Below the pieces are notes generated by a model that searched no databases, was not told the origin of the DNA, and saw only the letters and a list, made by a program, of their open reading frames with translations. From CAZTZY01 sp964617765 (lineage in GTDB: Bacteria; Pseudomonadota; Gammaproteobacteria; Pseudomonadales; DT-91), in contig CAZTZY010000018.1 of the NCBI GenBank assembly GCA_964617765.1, positions 1 through 37,067 on the forward strand: a stretch of DNA of 37,067 bases, written 5' to 3'. Positions 35,128 to 37,067 of the stretch are shown piece after piece. A program made the position numbers and the translations under genes. Positions within the stretch are counted from its first letter, which is position 1. Each line of letters opens with the position of its first letter.

Positions 35128-35545
35128 AAGTTTTCCTCTATTTTATATGTTATAAAAATACGTATTTACACTAGCCTAGCCTATATATCGTACATATGCT
35201 TGAAATATTAATTCCGGCATTACCCTATATTTTTATATAGGGGGAATCAAAATTAAAACTTCCAAATAGTTTGGTCATTAATAAATCCATCCATACTATG
35301 TACTGATAGATAGCTGAACGAACATGTATTGAATAATTAGCTGTATCAGTTTAATACGAATCGCGCATGGGTTACTGGAATATCAATACTGTGATTGGCA
35401 AATATTCCAAGGTATCAAGAGTTATATCGGTTGCGAAATAAAGTGCAAATTTGATAAAAGATTTTGAATGCAGCTTTCCATAAAGTATTCTTCGACAAAA
35501 CGGGTTTGGCATTTGAAGAAATATATATCATCACAAACACAAAAT
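35128..35545. other. AT-rich divergent promoter region
   Basis: This separates the FG-GAP gene (minus) and the HupE-like gene (plus). It is very AT-rich and includes a short CTAGCCTAGCCTA repeat at 35171-35183. No confident -35/-10 pair, operator or gene was identified. If translation of the HupE-like gene starts at 35468, the region is correspondingly shorter. Confidence 0.4.
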
Positions 35546-36541
35546 ATGAAAATTAAAAAAATACTAATTTCCTTGTTTTTATTCTTGATTTATTCACTTT
35601 CATGCCAATCCCATAATCTTGATTCTGGATTGTTAAATATTACCTTGAAAAATGATCTTTCAGCTAATATTCAATGGAAAACCAACAACAAACAGATGCG
35701 CGGTATGGGCATCGATGCTATGCCTGTTTTTCCTGCCAACTGCAAAATAATTTCCGATAGAAAGATTACAGTTAATGGCTGGTCAGTAATATACCAATGG
35801 GAAATAGGGTGCGAATCAACATTGATAAATCAGCCAATACATTTTACAGATCTCGAACATTCTGTGATGGTAGTCTTTACTGGTCAAGATGGAAAACGGG
35901 TAAGCCGTTTAATATCAAATATTTCCCCCGTATTTCTAATTCCTGAAACCGGGTACCAATTCCATAAAGTTCAAGAATATGTATTTTCAGGCATAGTTCA
36001 TTTATTTTCAGGCTTGGATCATGTGTTATTTGTTATTGGTATACTGGTTCTTTTATATAAAAAACAGCGTGCTTTAATAATCGCTATTAGCTGTTTCACT
36101 TTAGGCCACAGTTTTTCATTGGTGATGGCAAGCTTCGGTTTTTTCACATTTAATGTCAGGATTATTGAAGTTATTATTGCTTTAACCTTGATTGTTTTAG
36201 CCTTGGAAATTTTAAAAATGGATAAGGTTGCAAGTTCCTTGTCTGTTAGAAATAAACCATATTTATTAACGTTTACCTTTGGTTTAATACACGGATGTGG
36301 ATTTGCCCGAGTGATTGCAGATTCTTTGACTGGTGAATCAGATTTAATTATACCTATATTTTCATTCAATGTTGGTATCGAGATAGGGCAAATAATCATT
36401 ATCATTTCAGGTTTGATGGTAATTCAATTTTTTCAAGTAATTGGCTTTCAATGTAAATCTACAATGACTCCCAAGTTGATAGCTTACCTAATGGGTTTAT
36501 TATCAACTTACTGGTTCGTTGAAAGACTTTTATCTTATTAA
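35546..36541 (+). CDS. HupE/UreJ-family membrane protein with periplasmic N-terminal domain
   Basis: The 331-residue form starting MKIKKILISLFLFLIYSLSCQSH has a signal-like N-terminus, an extracytoplasmic domain of about 120 residues with two Cys, then six or so transmembrane helices. The helices carry the HupE_UreJ motifs HLFSGLDHVLFVIG, CFTLGHSFSLVMASFG, TFGLIHGCGFARVI and NVGIEIGQ. HupE/UreJ proteins are thought to move nickel or cobalt; the long second-type family (HupE_UreJ_2) is poorly studied. An in-frame ATG at 35468 would add 26 residues before the signal. No hydrogenase or urease genes are in the window, so the metal and partner are open. Confidence 0.82.
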   Translation: MKIKKILISLFLFLIYSLSCQSHNLDSGLLNITLKNDLSANIQWKTNNKQMRGMGIDAMPVFPANCKIISDRKITVNGWSVIYQWEIGCESTLINQPIHFTDLEHSVMVVFTGQDGKRVSRLISNISPVFLIPETGYQFHKVQEYVFSGIVHLFSGLDHVLFVIGILVLLYKKQRALIIAISCFTLGHSFSLVMASFGFFTFNVRIIEVIIALTLIVLALEILKMDKVASSLSVRNKPYLLTFTFGLIHGCGFARVIADSLTGESDLIIPIFSFNVGIEIGQIIIIISGLMVIQFFQVIGFQCKSTMTPKLIAYLMGLLSTYWFVERLLSY

Positions 36542-36723
36542 ATTAAAGGATCAGAATAATTAGAAATAATTCGGGTCAGATTAAATTTTCCGTAAAATAG
36601 AGATACATAAACTATGTTAGCATGGCATCATTCACAATCACCCACCATCAAGAGATCATCTCCCGTTGTTCCTTTTGAGAGTGCCTGGGTGGATGATTCC
36701 TATCACAAATTATTCTGGTTAAA

Positions 36724-36748
36724 TGGCGCAATGAATTGCGCCCCTACA
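36724..36748. repeat. REP-like palindrome
   Basis: GGCGCAATGAATTGCGCCCCTAC has perfect GGCGCAAT/ATTGCGCC arms around a short loop and ends in CCCCTAC, the same type of tail as the elements at 5262-5601. Confidence 0.65.
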
Positions 36749-36868
36749 TCCCGACCCAAACCCCGAAGGCTAACTGATACCCACTCCAAATCTATAACAA
36801 CACTCATCTCTTAACAAGGTGAGTCCATTTTGTGTTGAACCAGCGTGGTAACCGGATTGGCAATAGTT

Positions 36869-36910
36869 ATGGAGGTCGGGCTTTATCCGGAGATGTCAGG
36901 CAGAAACCTG
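36869..36910. repeat. Degenerate REP-like pair
   Basis: A GGTCGGGCTTTATCCGGA stretch is followed by GTCAGGCAGAAACCTGACCTA, whose GTCAGG/CCTGAC arms pair. The wording resembles the element at 7889-7917. Confidence 0.4.
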
Positions 36911-37067
36911 ACCTATGTTGCTAACCGTCTTTTACACCGTGTACTGATTTCTGATGCAAGTAATATAATATCCCCGTCCAGTTTTCGGCGCTTTCCTTGC
37001 TTTGCCGGGCTTAAATTTTTACTATAGCCAGCTGTATTCAAGCCCATCATTCTGGTGAAAAAATGTC

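Larger units (their letters stand above)
36542..37067. other. Gene-free right end with REP-like elements
   Basis: No convincing gene was found; two short plus-strand frames (36614-36814, 36845-37027) lack ribosome binding sites and family resemblance. The stretch holds GGGTCAGATTAAATTTTCC at 36574-36592 and the palindromes listed separately. Confidence 0.45.

Noticed and set aside
36614..36814. Plus-strand 66-residue frame at the right end
   Set aside because: It runs through a REP-like palindrome, has no ribosome binding site and no family resemblance.

Overview
The window reads as chromosomal DNA of a Gram-negative gammaproteobacterium, most likely Pseudomonadales in the broad sense or a Cellvibrionales-like relative. 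The evidence is outer-membrane and lipoprotein genes, a TonB-dependent receptor, a FimL homologue, and a block (yejF-yejE-yejB-yejA-mltD-gloB, divergent from methyltransferase-rnhA-dnaQ, then fimL) whose order, from memory, matches the Pseudomonas aeruginosa PA1807-PA1822 area. No rRNA, tRNA, CRISPR array or intact transposase was recognised.

Layout. 1-5246 is accessory-like: the 3' part of a membrane fatty acid hydroxylase, an EEP-fold nuclease/phosphatase, a Phd/ParE-type toxin-antitoxin pair that looks like a single integron gene cassette with its own attC-like hairpin, an outer-membrane barrel with a partner lipoprotein, and a one-helix membrane protein. 5247-5646 holds a tandem 118-bp duplication of REP/BIME-like palindromes. 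5647-7871 carries rlmG and an AraC-type regulator. 7998-15793 is a long minus-strand run: gloB, mltD and the Yej (microcin C/oligopeptide) ABC importer. 15870-17829 is a tightly overlapping plus-strand operon (methyltransferase, rnhA, dnaQ). 18103-23809 carries fimL behind a Fur-box-like palindrome, an unknown membrane protein, sohB, an acyltransferase and a phospholipase-D-family protein.

23827-29956 is a complete cobalamin uptake operon on the minus strand. A sigma70-like promoter and cobalamin riboswitch precede btuB, then a large lipoprotein of probable beta-propeller type, then btuF, btuC and btuD. The lipoprotein in second position recalls the BtuG surface lipoproteins that partner BtuB in Bacteroides. 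A 2H phosphoesterase lies upstream on the other strand.

31008-36541 is visibly more AT-rich and holds four genes of an unfamiliar combination: a secreted His/Cys-rich protein, a haem-oxygenase-like diiron protein (HDO fold), a secreted seven-repeat FG-GAP/ASPIC-UnbV protein with a His-rich tail, and a HupE/UreJ-type membrane protein. This is the best candidate for an undescribed system, perhaps metal handling or a metal-dependent oxidation; that role is inference. The right end (36542-37067) has no convincing gene, only REP-like palindromes and a short motif like those I associate with REP-type elements.

All assignments come from reading the sequence and translations; no database search was run.
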